Notes under the pieces: model-generated
What the model saw: only the letters and a program-made list of their open reading frames with translations
Database searches by the model: none
Told to the model about the DNA's origin: nothing
Shown here: piece by piece, positions 47,810 to 56,288 of the stretch
Position numbering within the stretch: the stretch's first letter is position 1
Layout of the letters: every line of letters begins with the position of its first letter
NCBI RefSeq assembly: GCF_016767715.1
Contig: NZ_CP050145.1
Location: 62,001-126,000 of the forward strand
DNA: 64,000 nucleotides
Source of the DNA: Mycobacteroides chelonae
GTDB lineage: Bacteria; Actinomycetota; Actinomycetes; Mycobacteriales; Mycobacteriaceae
Direction of reading: 5' to 3'
Position numbers and translations under genes: made by a program

Positions 47810-49294
47810 ATGTCCGAACACTTTGACGTGCTCATCGTCGGCGCCGGCATCTCCGGCATCAGCGCCGCCTGGCACATCCAGAACCGCTGCCCGTCCAAGA
47901 CCTATGCGGTGCTTGAGGCCCGCGACGATATGGGCGGGACCTGGAATCTGTTCAAGTACCCAGGTATCCGGTCGGACTCGGACATGTACACGTTGGGGTT
48001 CCGCTTCTCGCCGTGGAACGACAGCCGCACCCTGGCGGACGGACCGTCGATCCTCGACTACGTGCACAAGACCGCGGCCAACTCCGGAATCGACGGGCAC
48101 GTCCGATACCGCCACAAGGTGGTCGGAGCGGCCTGGTCCACCGAGACCCAGCAATGGACGGTCCAGGTGGATCACGACGGCGAGACCGTCGAGTACACCT
48201 GTTCCTTCCTGTTTTGCTGCAGCGGCTACTACGACTACGACCAGGGTTACTCGCCCGAGTTTCCCGGCGTCGCCGACTTCAAGGGCACCGTGATTCACCC
48301 TCAGCACTGGCCTGAGGACCTCGATTACAAGGGTAAGAAGGTCGTGGTGATCGGCTCCGGCGCCACCGCGGTGACCCTGGTGCCGGCGATGGCGCCCGAT
48401 GTCGGACACATCACCATGCTGCAGCGCTCGCCCACCTACATCCTGTCGTTGCCGAACGAGAACCCGATCATCAACGGTTTGCGAAAGATATTGCCGGCCA
48501 AGGTCGCCTATCCGATCGCCCGCTGGATCAATATCGGCCAGCTGATCTTCAGCTACCAGGCCAGTCGCAAGTTCCCCAAGGCCGCGCGGCGGATCATCAT
48601 GCAGCAGGCCAAACTGCAGCTGCCCAAGGGCTATGACTACAAGACCCACTTCGGTCCCAAGTACAACCCGTGGGACGAGCGTCTTTGCGTGGTGCCCAAC
48701 GGTGACCTGTACAAGACCATCCGCAAGGGCAAGGCCGATATCGTCACCGATCACATCGAGACATTTGACGAGACCGGCATCAAGCTCAAGTCGGGCAAGC
48801 ATCTCGATGCTGACATCATCATCACCGCAACGGGTTTGAACCTGAAATTCTTCAGCGGTGTCATCCCGACGGTTGATGGCGTACCCGTAGACCTGCCCGC
48901 GCAGACCGTGTACAAGGGTGCGATGCTCACGGGCATCCCGAACATGGCGTTCACCATCGGGTACACCAACGCCTCGTGGACACTCAAGGCAGACCTGGTA
49001 TCCGAGTACGTTGGACGTCTACTGAACTACATGGACGAGAACGGCTATGTCACAGCGGTTCCCGAGCTGGCCGATGAGACGCTCGAAAAGCAGCCGTTCA
49101 TGGACTTCACACCGGGCTACGTGCTGCGCGCGCTGGATGAGCTGCCCAAGCAGGGTGACAAGCACCCGTGGCGTCTGAAGCAGAACTATGCCTATGACGT
49201 CGGGATGATGCGGCGCAGCCGGGTCAGCGAGGGTATGCGCTTCGGCAGAAAGAAGGCCGCCACCGAGACAACGCCGGTGGCCGTCAACAGCTAG
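47810..49294 (+). CDS. ethA: EthA-like Baeyer-Villiger monooxygenase
   Basis: 494 residues. FAD motif GAGISG, GGTWNLFKYPGIRSDSDMYTLGF, full BVMO fingerprint FKGTVIHPQHWP (157-168) and NADPH motif GSGATAVTL. SDSDMYTLGFRF and the GYYDYDQGY...FPG region are characteristic of EthA, the mycobacterial ketone monooxygenase that also bio-activates thioamide and thiocarbonyl drugs. Position relative to gltBD and rraA matches Mtb ethA (Rv3854c). Unlike Mtb, no EthR lies divergent to it; the nearest TetR is convergent behind a strong terminator. Confidence 0.9.
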   Translation: MSEHFDVLIVGAGISGISAAWHIQNRCPSKTYAVLEARDDMGGTWNLFKYPGIRSDSDMYTLGFRFSPWNDSRTLADGPSILDYVHKTAANSGIDGHVRYRHKVVGAAWSTETQQWTVQVDHDGETVEYTCSFLFCCSGYYDYDQGYSPEFPGVADFKGTVIHPQHWPEDLDYKGKKVVVIGSGATAVTLVPAMAPDVGHITMLQRSPTYILSLPNENPIINGLRKILPAKVAYPIARWINIGQLIFSYQASRKFPKAARRIIMQQAKLQLPKGYDYKTHFGPKYNPWDERLCVVPNGDLYKTIRKGKADIVTDHIETFDETGIKLKSGKHLDADIIITATGLNLKFFSGVIPTVDGVPVDLPAQTVYKGAMLTGIPNMAFTIGYTNASWTLKADLVSEYVGRLLNYMDENGYVTAVPELADETLEKQPFMDFTPGYVLRALDELPKQGDKHPWRLKQNYAYDVGMMRRSRVSEGMRFGRKKAATETTPVAVNS

Positions 49295-49306
49295 ATCTTC
49301 TCTGCG

Positions 49307-49343
49307 GAACGGCCGGGTGTCACGCGCGGACACCCGGCCGTTC
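49307..49343. terminator. Bidirectional terminator between ethA-like and tetR genes
   Basis: GAACGGCCGGGTGT (49307-49320) pairs perfectly with ACACCCGGCCGTTC (49330-49343) around a 9-base loop, 13 bp after the monooxygenase stop and 40 bp from the end of the convergent TetR gene. Confidence 0.8.
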
Positions 49344-49382
49344 GCTGTCTACGAACCGCTACCGGTGGACGCCCGTAAAACG

Positions 49383-50036
49383 CTATTTCTGTTCGGGTGC
49401 AGCCTGATCCGTGCTGGCGGCGATCAGCATGGGAAGCATCGGGCTCATGGGTAGCAGCCGTTGCACCGCGGTCAGGAGCCGCGCCGTCCAGTCGGTGGTC
49501 GATGAAGGATCTTTGATGCTGTCGAGGGCCACTCCCTGACCCATGGCGACGCAGAGGCGGGCGAGGTCACGCACGCTTGCCTCCGGAAGTTCGAGGTCGT
49601 CGTCCAGCTGCGAGATCGCACCCGCAACGTGGTCCAGCATGGTTTTGTCGCGTGCAGCGAGTTCATCGTTCAGCGTCGAATTGCGTCGGGCAACCAAGGC
49701 GAGCTCGATCTTCAGCAGGGCCCAGCCGGTGTCGCTGAGTGATTGCTCGATCCAGTCCTGAAACTTTTGAACGCGATCCTCTGACGATCCTTCGGCGAGA
49801 GTGGTGCGATAGCTCTCCAGAACCTGTTCGGTGTGACGGTCGATGACCTCTAGCGCCAACGCCTCTTTGCTGGGAAAATTCGAGTACACGGCGCCGCGAC
49901 TGTAACCGGCTTCTTCGGCCACCTGCTCGTTCGACGTCGCGGCGAAACCCTGTTGCAAATAGAGCTGGGTCGCAGACTCCACCAGCCGGGCCTTTGTCTG
50001 AGCCTGGGCTTCAGAACGAGTCAATCGCTTGGCCAC
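49383..50036 (-). CDS. TetR-family regulator (not EthR-like in its HTH)
   Basis: 217 residues from GTG 50036. HTH: ATQLYLQQGFAATSNEQVAEEAGYSRGAVYSNFPSKEAL in two halves, then a TetR ligand domain of usual length. The recognition helix region (GYSRGAVYSNFPSK) differs from EthR (GISRPTFYFYF type), so this is probably not the EthR orthologue despite its position. Convergent with the EthA-like gene and divergent from a 53-aa small ORF. Confidence 0.88.
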   Translation of the reverse strand: MAKRLTRSEAQAQTKARLVESATQLYLQQGFAATSNEQVAEEAGYSRGAVYSNFPSKEALALEVIDRHTEQVLESYRTTLAEGSSEDRVQKFQDWIEQSLSDTGWALLKIELALVARRNSTLNDELAARDKTMLDHVAGAISQLDDDLELPEASVRDLARLCVAMGQGVALDSIKDPSSTTDWTARLLTAVQRLLPMSPMLPMLIAASTDQAAPEQK

Positions 50037-50197
50037 AACCAGTGAGTCTATGCGGTCATCGACACGTGCCAGGAGAGATATCGCGAGTAACGCCGCAGCG
50101 TATCGAGGGCTGAATCCCTCATCTCGCCGGCACGGAACAGTTTTGGGTACAGTACGTAGCCAGATAGCCGCCGTCATCACAGGGATTGGAGAACGTC

Positions 50198-50359
50198 GTG
50201 GGACGACACAACCGGCCAGCCGTAGCCGACGATGTGCCCATCCGTACAGACTGGAGCGCCGACTTCCTGGTCGACAGCGAAGTGACCGGGGTATCGCCCG
50301 CGGTGATCGATTCCGACTCAGCGTTCTCCCCAACGCCGCCGCCCTGGTTCAGGGGCTGA
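50198..50359 (+). CDS. 53-aa small acidic protein (candidate)
   Basis: Frame from GTG 50198 to TGA 50359 with GGAG seven bases upstream. The predicted product starts MGRHNRPAV, has an acidic centre (IRTDWSADFLVDSE) and ends in a Pro-rich PTPPPWFRG. It is divergent from the TetR gene across 161 bp (which contain TACAGTAC, a possible operator) and overlaps the end of the lactone oxidase gene by 11 bp. Composition and start site look genuine, but nothing homologous is recognised. Confidence 0.45.
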   Translation: MGRHNRPAVADDVPIRTDWSADFLVDSEVTGVSPAVIDSDSAFSPTPPPWFRG

Positions 50360-51635
50360 CCGGGCCCAGGAGCCTATTCAGGTACGCACCGCTGAACACG
50401 CCCTCGGGATCCAGCCGGGCGCGGACCTCCTGGAAGGTCCGCCATTGCGGATACCGCTCGCTGAGCTGCCCGGCGGTCAAAGTGTGTCGTTTGCCCCAGT
50501 GGGGCCGGCCGCCGAGCCCGATCAGGATGGGTTCAAGGTCGTGGAAGTAGGGCTCCCATAGCCCGTGAATGCTCTGGTGCACTGCCAGGTACACGCTCTC
50601 GCGGCCGTAGGCCGGGGCCAGCAGCGCATCATCGGCCTGGGTGAAGCGGACCTCCAGCGGGAAGGCGACTCGATGACGATTCTGTTCAATCGTGGCCAGC
50701 ACGGTCTCAATCGCATCACCCGCATTTGTCAGCGGAAGCGAATACTCCATCTCCGTGAACTTCACCTTGCGGGGACTCGCGAACACCGCGGCGCTTTCAT
50801 CCTGCGACTCATTCGAACCCGCGAGTTTGGCGACCAATCTGGATATGTAGGGGGCAGCCACGGGTAGGCGCCCGGCCGTCCACATCAGCGCGCCGAGTGC
50901 GCCGTTCTCTACCAGGTCGCGCTCCACCCAATGCCGCACCGGATGACTGGGCCACCGATCCTCTTGGGTGCGTGTCGACTGCAGCAGCAGAACCCGTCGT
51001 GTATGTGGAAACAAATACAGCTCAAGGTGATCGGTCTCGGCCAGCAATGTGGGCAGATCAGCCAAGACGGTGTCCAGGTCACGCACTGACTGGCGCCGGT
51101 GCAGCCGGAAGGCCGGAACACATTGCAGGGTGAGTTCGGTGACCACACCCAGTGCGCCCAATGAGATCCGCGAGGCGAGCAGCTCATCGCCGCTGTCGAT
51201 CTCATGAATTACGCCGTCGGCAGTCATGATTCGCATCGACACGATGGTCTGCGAGATGTTGCCGAATCGCAGGCCCGTCCCGTGCGTTCCCGTGGCGGCG
51301 GCCCCGGCAAGGCTCTGGACGTCGATATCGCCGAGGTTCGGCAGCGCCAGCCCGCGCCGCAGCAGTTTGCGGTTCAGCTCATGCAGATTGATGCCGGCCT
51401 GGACCCGCACCCGGTCGTGTTCGTCCACTGAGATCAGTTGCCGCAGTTCGGAGATGTCGACCTGTACGCCGTCGGTGACGCACAGTTCGGTGAAGGAATG
51501 TGATGATCCGATCGGCCTCACTGTTCGTCCGGCGGAGCGTCTCAGGGCGAACGCCAGCTCGTCCTCGGACCGTGGACGTACCACAAGTCCTGGGGCGCAG
51601 GATGTTTGACCACTCCAGTTGCGCCACTGACTCAT
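50349..51635 (-). CDS. FAD-linked sugar-1,4-lactone oxidase (gulonolactone/arabinonolactone oxidase family)
   Basis: 428 residues. N-terminal PCMH-type FAD domain (VVRPRSEDELAFALRRS, RPIGSSHSFTELC, SLAGAAATGTHGTG) and C-terminal ALO domain ending KRHTLTAGQLSERYPQW...DPEGVFSGAYLNRLL. Matches the Mtb Rv1771 L-gulono-1,4-lactone dehydrogenase group. ATGA overlap with the upstream PLP enzyme, the same pair of activities as Mtb Rv1769/Rv1771. Likely part of aldonolactone or sugar-acid metabolism. Confidence 0.88.
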   Translation of the reverse strand: MSQWRNWSGQTSCAPGLVVRPRSEDELAFALRRSAGRTVRPIGSSHSFTELCVTDGVQVDISELRQLISVDEHDRVRVQAGINLHELNRKLLRRGLALPNLGDIDVQSLAGAAATGTHGTGLRFGNISQTIVSMRIMTADGVIHEIDSGDELLASRISLGALGVVTELTLQCVPAFRLHRRQSVRDLDTVLADLPTLLAETDHLELYLFPHTRRVLLLQSTRTQEDRWPSHPVRHWVERDLVENGALGALMWTAGRLPVAAPYISRLVAKLAGSNESQDESAAVFASPRKVKFTEMEYSLPLTNAGDAIETVLATIEQNRHRVAFPLEVRFTQADDALLAPAYGRESVYLAVHQSIHGLWEPYFHDLEPILIGLGGRPHWGKRHTLTAGQLSERYPQWRTFQEVRARLDPEGVFSGAYLNRLLGPVSP

Positions 51636-52819
51636 AGGAACATCATTCCCTCGCCGCGATACGTGGATACCGCACCTGCGTGTTGACCGTCTTCGACCAG
51701 CTGCAGTTCGGTGAAGTGTTCACAGAGCTCACCAGCCTTGGCATGCCGGAACCACACCGCATCGCCGATCCGTAGTTCCCGCGCACCCCGTAACGGGGTC
51801 TGTACCTCACCGGCGCCCTCGGAGGCCTCGAAGGACAAACCCGTAGGCCACGACGGGAGCGGTACGCGGCTGGCCCCGACAGGGCCGCTGGCGATGTACC
51901 CACCGCCCAGCACGGTGGCGAGCTCGGGACTCGGCTTGCGCACCACCGGCAACGCGAACGCCGCCGCGGGATCCAGCTGCAGGCTGCGATAGTTGTCGAA
52001 GAGAGCGGGAGCGAAGAAGCCCGAACCGGCCGCCAGTTCGGTGGCGAATCCCAACCCGCCGATACGGGCCAGGCTGCCGGTGCCGCCGGAGTTCACCAGT
52101 TCCAGCGGCGGCGCTCCGGCGGCACGAAGCCGCGCGCTCACCGCGTCCAGAATCCGGGGAAGGCGCTGGCCGAGATCACGCAGCGAGGAGGCCTGCATTC
52201 CGCGAACAGCCAACTGGTACCAGGGATTTCCGGGGACGATATCGCCCACACCGGCGATCTGCCCGTCATAGGCCATTACCGCGGCGAGCCGCAGACCGGG
52301 TGTAGCGCACACCAGGTCGGTGAGGGTGGCTGCCTGTTCGGGGGTGCGCACCGGTGATCGCTTGGGCCCCAGATGAACCGGCCCGTCGAGAGGCCACCAC
52401 CCGGCATCGATGTCGAGACACACCGGGATCGGTGCATTCGTCTCCTGCGCGATGTCTGCCAGTAGACGGACATGGTCGGCAGAATCGATCAAGGGGCGGA
52501 TGACCGAACGATGCCGCGCCGCAGTCGCCAGGGCCCCCCGATCGACACTCGGGTAGGCGATCAACAGATCGTCGACCCCGGCGTCGGCGAGGTGCACGGC
52601 CTCCGCTGGGGTGAAGGCGAGCACCCCGCGAAAACCCGGTATTTCCAGGAATTTCCGGATCAATGCGGTGCTGCGTATGGACTTACTGGCCACCCTGATG
52701 GGTAAGCCGGAGGCGGCGGCGACCAACGACGCGGCGTTGGCCCGGGCCGCGTCCATATCGACCGCGGCCAGCGGTGCGGGTGCCCCCCGTAGTGCCGTGG
52801 CCAGCCGCCGTACCGACAT
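51632..52819 (-). CDS. PLP-dependent fold-III enzyme (alanine-racemase N-domain, D-amino-acid deaminase/aldolase-like; Rv1769-like)
   Basis: 395 residues. Alanine-racemase-type TIM barrel with the PLP Lys in RVASKSIRS (about residue 46), GVDDLLIAYP, CLDIDAGWWPL and the phosphate-binding SGGTGSL, then a C-terminal beta domain (GDAVWFRHAKAGELCEHFTELQLV) with the His/Cys metal-type residues of D-threonine aldolase and D-serine dehydratase relatives. Substrate probably a D-hydroxy amino acid. ATG overlaps the rraA stop (TGATG); rraA, this enzyme and the lactone oxidase form one operon. Confidence 0.85.
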   Translation of the reverse strand: MSVRRLATALRGAPAPLAAVDMDAARANAASLVAAASGLPIRVASKSIRSTALIRKFLEIPGFRGVLAFTPAEAVHLADAGVDDLLIAYPSVDRGALATAARHRSVIRPLIDSADHVRLLADIAQETNAPIPVCLDIDAGWWPLDGPVHLGPKRSPVRTPEQAATLTDLVCATPGLRLAAVMAYDGQIAGVGDIVPGNPWYQLAVRGMQASSLRDLGQRLPRILDAVSARLRAAGAPPLELVNSGGTGSLARIGGLGFATELAAGSGFFAPALFDNYRSLQLDPAAAFALPVVRKPSPELATVLGGGYIASGPVGASRVPLPSWPTGLSFEASEGAGEVQTPLRGARELRIGDAVWFRHAKAGELCEHFTELQLVEDGQHAGAVSTYRGEGMMFL

Positions 52820-53307
52820 CAGGCAGGAACCACGACAACGCCGTCATGGTCGGCGTAACAGATCGCACCCGGCGTGAAGTCGATACCGCCGAAGTTGACG
52901 ACGATATCGCGTTCTCCGGCACCGGTTTTGGTGCCCTTGCGGGGGTTGGTGCCGAGAGCCTTGATGCCGATGTCCATGGTGGCCAGGGCGGCACTGTCGC
53001 GCACCACCCCGTTGATCACCAGACCCGACCAGCCGCTGTCGACGGCGATCCCCGCGATGATGTCGCCCACGAGCGCGCAGTGCAGCGAGCCGCCACCGTC
53101 GATGACCAGTACACCACCTGAACCCGGTTCCGACAGAATCGATTTCAGCAGCGCGTTGTCATGGTGGCAGCGCACTGTGGTGATGACTCCGGCGAATACC
53201 GGACGCCCACCGAACTGGCTGAGCTGAAGATCGCAACTGGCCATATCGATGCCCAGCTCGTCTCCCAGGTCGGCGGTCGGTTGGGGGGTGATTGGTGCGG
53301 TCGTCAT
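52819..53307 (-). CDS. rraA: RraA family protein (RNase E inhibitor / HMG aldolase-like fold)
   Basis: 162 residues, full length. [42 protein letters not shown] and [38 protein letters not shown] are diagnostic of RraA (Mtb Rv3853). In E. coli RraA binds RNase E and lowers mRNA turnover; the fold also has oxaloacetate-decarboxylase-type members. Next to the H-NS-like gene as in Mtb. Downstream two metabolic genes are translationally coupled, which is not the Mtb arrangement. Confidence 0.93.
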   Translation of the reverse strand: MTTAPITPQPTADLGDELGIDMASCDLQLSQFGGRPVFAGVITTVRCHHDNALLKSILSEPGSGGVLVIDGGGSLHCALVGDIIAGIAVDSGWSGLVINGVVRDSAALATMDIGIKALGTNPRKGTKTGAGERDIVVNFGGIDFTPGAICYADHDGVVVVPA

Positions 53308-53429
53308 ACCCCAAGCCTATTCGTCAGTCCCCACAGCTGGGTCTCCGCATAGGCGATTACGACATCGCGCAGCCACTGCGCCAGACCCGGCTCGGCACCT
53401 TCGTAGTAGGCACGGGCTGGACGCCCTCA
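53304..53429 (-). pseudogene. C-terminal remnant of a TipAS-like regulator ending on the rraA start
   Basis: On the minus strand an open frame without a start codon runs from a TGA to a stop that overlaps the ATG of rraA. Its ~38 residues (including YYEGAEPGLAQWLRDVVIAY) resemble the end of TipAS-type MerR antibiotic-binding domains, which finish with APGLA.(Y/W)LRDA. The rest of the domain is absent, so this looks like a decayed gene end. Confidence 0.35.
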
Positions 53430-53461
53430 AGCCCATTTTCGACACGGTCGGGCCACGCGGA

Positions 53462-54067
53462 TCAGTCCGATTCGACGGAGTCCTCGCGGCGACGCCTCCG
53501 CCGCAGTAACAACAGGACAAAAATCGCGAATGCGGCCCCGACCGCGATCTTGAGGTTCGGCGCTTGCCGGCCTGCTTCGGGTGCGGGGCCGGGAATCGGT
53601 GGTGGGGCGGAATCGACGGTCGACTTCGCCTGGGCGGCAGTCTCCCGGGCCGCCGCCGCGAGATCGGGCTGAGCCGGTTCGGGTGCGGGTGCAGGCTTGG
53701 GAGCTTCGACGACCGGCTCGGGAGTGGGCTCAGGCTTGAGTTCCGGTTCAGGCGCGGGTGCGGGCTTCGGCACCGGTGGCGCGGCAGGCTTGGGTGCCGG
53801 TGCCTCGGCGGGCTTGGCCTGCTTGACGGGCTTCGACGCGGCCGGCGGCTTCGGGGCCGGGGCAGCACCGGACTCGGGTTCGGCCTTGGGGCCCGACTTC
53901 GGCGGCGCCGTCGAGCCGGCGGGTCGTTTGGCAGGTGCGCGTTTGGCCGCCGGTCGCTTCGCGGCCTTCGCGGGACGGGCCGGGGCCGCGGGCTTAGGTG
54001 CCTCGCCGCTAGCGGGCGTCTCCGGTGTCTGGTTGGGCTCGTTAGCCGAATTGTCCTGGTCCGCCAT
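53462..54067 (-). CDS. hns: H-NS-like, Lys/Ala/Pro-rich membrane-anchored protein (Rv3852 type)
   Basis: 201 residues from ATG 54067 (AAGGAG nine bases upstream). Residues 30-60 contain basic Ala/Lys/Pro repeats (PAKAAKRPAAKRAPAKRP, histone-H1-like). The middle is a Pro/Ala/Glu array of PxPxPE repeats. The C-terminus is a transmembrane helix (LKIAVGAAFAIFVLLLL) followed by six arginines. Mtb Rv3852 has the same layout at 134 residues; this copy is longer because of extra Pro-rich repeats. Role proposed for Rv3852: DNA binding at the membrane. Position beside rraA confirms the call. Confidence 0.85.
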   Translation of the reverse strand: MADQDNSANEPNQTPETPASGEAPKPAAPARPAKAAKRPAAKRAPAKRPAGSTAPPKSGPKAEPESGAAPAPKPPAASKPVKQAKPAEAPAPKPAAPPVPKPAPAPEPELKPEPTPEPVVEAPKPAPAPEPAQPDLAAAARETAAQAKSTVDSAPPPIPGPAPEAGRQAPNLKIAVGAAFAIFVLLLLRRRRRREDSVESD

Positions 54068-54215
54068 GCGCCTGCTCCTTCGCAAGTTTCGGTCGTCCTG
54101 GGTGTTCGTGGCGCGCTCGCGGCCACGATGGGCGGCTCACACCCGAATCTCTGCCGCCCCGCCGTTGTCCATCATGCCGTCACACCGGAAAAAGGCCAGT
54201 CGTCCCCCTGCCGGT

Positions 54216-54782
54216 CTACGACTGACGACGCTGAGTCCAGATGAGTGCCGCACCCACAGAGACCACCACAGCCACCACAAACGGCCACATAGGAAGGTCG
54301 CCGTCGGTCGGATTCGCCGAAGGCACGGGAGCCGAGGAACTTGTGCCCGACGGCTGCTGCGACACCGCCGGCGCGCCAGCGGAGGCCGGTGCACCCGAGC
54401 CGGTGACGGTGAACTGCCAGGATCCGTCGACCGGGTGGCCGTCCTCGGAGATCACCCGAAAGTTCACTGCGTACTTTCCGGCAGGCGCGCCCGGCTTCAC
54501 CCCGACCGAGATCGTCGCACCGGCCACCACTGGATCGCCTGCCTGCCACTGATCGGTCTTGGCGTCCGGCCCGATGATCGTCATCGCGGAGAAGCGCTTC
54601 TGCAACGGCTCGTTGAAGGTGGCGCTGACCTGGGCGGGAGGCCCGGATAGCACGGCATTCTCGGCGGGATCGGAAGACACCTTGACGGCGTGCGCCGCAG
54701 CCACACCCGGCAACGCCAGGCCCAGCGCCAACGCGATGAAGGCCGACAAGAACACGGACACGGACTTACGTAGAACAGACAT
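54216..54782 (-). CDS. CopC-domain copper-type envelope protein
   Basis: 188 residues from ATG 54782 (a GTG three bases earlier is possible). Signal peptide to about residue 30, mature N-terminus AHAVKVSSDPAENAVL with the His that ligates copper in CopC, and EDGHPVDGSWQFTV containing the second His. A Ser/Pro-rich linker is followed by a C-terminal transmembrane helix (WPFVVAVVVSVGAALIW), so it is displayed outside the membrane. Start overlaps the stop of the YcnI gene (TGATG). Confidence 0.9.
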   Translation of the reverse strand: MSVLRKSVSVFLSAFIALALGLALPGVAAAHAVKVSSDPAENAVLSGPPAQVSATFNEPLQKRFSAMTIIGPDAKTDQWQAGDPVVAGATISVGVKPGAPAGKYAVNFRVISEDGHPVDGSWQFTVTGSGAPASAGAPAVSQQPSGTSSSAPVPSANPTDGDLPMWPFVVAVVVSVGAALIWTQRRQS

Positions 54783-55447
54783 CACTGTTGCCTCCGTCGA
54801 TTTGTCACCGCAAGCACGAGCGCGACCGCACCAAGGATCAGACCGATCCCGCCGAACCAGCGGGCCGTCTTGTCCGGATGCCCCGCGTTCTGCGCGGAAT
54901 CATGGGTTGCGGACACCTGCGGTGCGTGGGCCGAGTGTCCGTCGTGGTCGGCCTTGCTCTGCGTCAGGTCGAGGGTGGGCGCAGGGTGCTCCGGCTCGGC
55001 ACCGCCGGGCTGAGCTTGCTCATCCCACCTGACGACCTGACCGTCGGCATAGGTCTGCGTCGCCGGGAAGGCGACCGACTCGGTCTCGGGGAGTTTGACG
55101 CGCACCCGGAACAAGGCGAACTGGTCGGGCCCGATCCCGTTGCCCGGGACGGCCTTCCAGGTCACCGCCCTGACTGTGCCCTTGGCGGCGTCCCGATCCA
55201 CGGAACTGGTCCAGCCGGGCAGCAGCTCGGTGCTCGCCGAGCCCACGTCCGGCAGCTGGACGGTCAGTTCGGTGGTCAGCGCCTTGTTCTGGGACTCGTT
55301 GGGAACCGAGAACTCCAGCGTTGCGTAGCCACCGCGAGCGGTGTTGTCTGCCGTCACGCGCACATGGGCGGAGGCCGGAACGGCAAGCGCCAATAGCGCG
55401 GCGGCTGCCGCGGCTGACGCTGTCGCCAAGCGGGGGAGCACGCGCAT
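54782..55447 (-). CDS. YcnI-like (DUF1775) copper-binding envelope protein
   Basis: 221 residues. Signal peptide (28 residues, VPASA) exposing an N-terminal HVRVTADNT, the His brace used by YcnI for Cu(II); the conserved Trp/Glu pair is probably in VVRWDEQ. A His-rich linker (SKADHDGHSAHAPQ) leads to a C-terminal helix and RRRQQ. Coupled to CopC downstream and 3 bp after the Rv3850 homologue, so the three form an operon. Role: copper binding or chaperoning at the envelope. Confidence 0.9.
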   Translation of the reverse strand: MRVLPRLATASAAAAAALLALAVPASAHVRVTADNTARGGYATLEFSVPNESQNKALTTELTVQLPDVGSASTELLPGWTSSVDRDAAKGTVRAVTWKAVPGNGIGPDQFALFRVRVKLPETESVAFPATQTYADGQVVRWDEQAQPGGAEPEHPAPTLDLTQSKADHDGHSAHAPQVSATHDSAQNAGHPDKTARWFGGIGLILGAVALVLAVTNRRRQQ

Positions 55448-55450
55448 CGG

Positions 55451-56107
55451 TTACCTCACCCCGAGTCGGGCAAGTAGGTCGGCGTCGATGCCGTCGAGCT
55501 CACGGGCGATCGCGGCATGGGCTGCGCGGCGGCGGGTCGGCGGCATGTGCTCGGAAGCCCCCACCGCAGTACCGAGCTCCTCCAGCCGGGCACGGACGGC
55601 CGAGGTGAACTTCTTGGTCTCCGCGTCCTTGGGCGCCCGGTCGAGCACGGCCTGCAGCGACTGCTCGGCGCCGGCGATACGAGCTGACAACTCCGCCCCG
55701 AACCCCGAGTACTGGCCAAGCTCCGCCAGCGGTATCCCGAGGCGGTCGGCGCGGCGTTGATCCAACACGCCACGGACCGCGATCGCGCCCTTGTACAACA
55801 CCGGTAGCAGCACCGGGGCCAGCAGCCGCACCACCGTGAGCGTGCGCCTGATCCGGGTGGGTGAGAGCAGCTTGCCCTCACGCACCGCCCGGAGCTGATC
55901 CTGGGCGATCTGCCGCTGGGCCTTCAACGTCGCCAGCTCTGTCTTGCGTGAGTCACGCCGGGCGGCGGATTCAGAGCGCGCTTGCATGTGCATCCGTCGC
56001 CGGTCGTTACGCGCCGCCAAGCGGGCTTCGAGCTTGGCTTTCGCCTTCAGCGCCCGAGCCTCGGCGCGTTTGGTCGAGCGGCTCTTGCGGCTGGTGAGAA
56101 AACCCAT
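55451..56107 (-). CDS. Rv3850 homologue (DUF6474-type)
   Basis: 218 residues, same size as Mtb Rv3850. N-terminal 60 residues are strongly basic and helical (KSRSTKRAEARALKAKAKL), probably coiled coil; a hydrophobic patch (LLAPVLLPVLYKGAIAVRGV) at about 90-110 may associate with membrane; the C-terminal half is helical and acidic. Function unknown. Synteny (between hns and espR) supports orthology. First gene of the Rv3850-YcnI-CopC operon. Confidence 0.85.
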   Translation of the reverse strand: MGFLTSRKSRSTKRAEARALKAKAKLEARLAARNDRRRMHMQARSESAARRDSRKTELATLKAQRQIAQDQLRAVREGKLLSPTRIRRTLTVVRLLAPVLLPVLYKGAIAVRGVLDQRRADRLGIPLAELGQYSGFGAELSARIAGAEQSLQAVLDRAPKDAETKKFTSAVRARLEELGTAVGASEHMPPTRRRAAHAAIARELDGIDADLLARLGVR

Positions 56108-56288
56108 CCCAGCGGCCTCCGTTCATCGCGTTGCGAGTGTGGCGCTAACCCTAGCGCGCCGACCTGCGCTGGCCCCCTGCGGATAGGGCGGCGTATTTAG
56201 GTGGTCGCGCCGCGTGCTGCAAAGGTTCCCCGCGGCCCCCAGCGAATTCCAGGCAGCAATCATTTAGGGGGCTCATGGGCAACATGAG

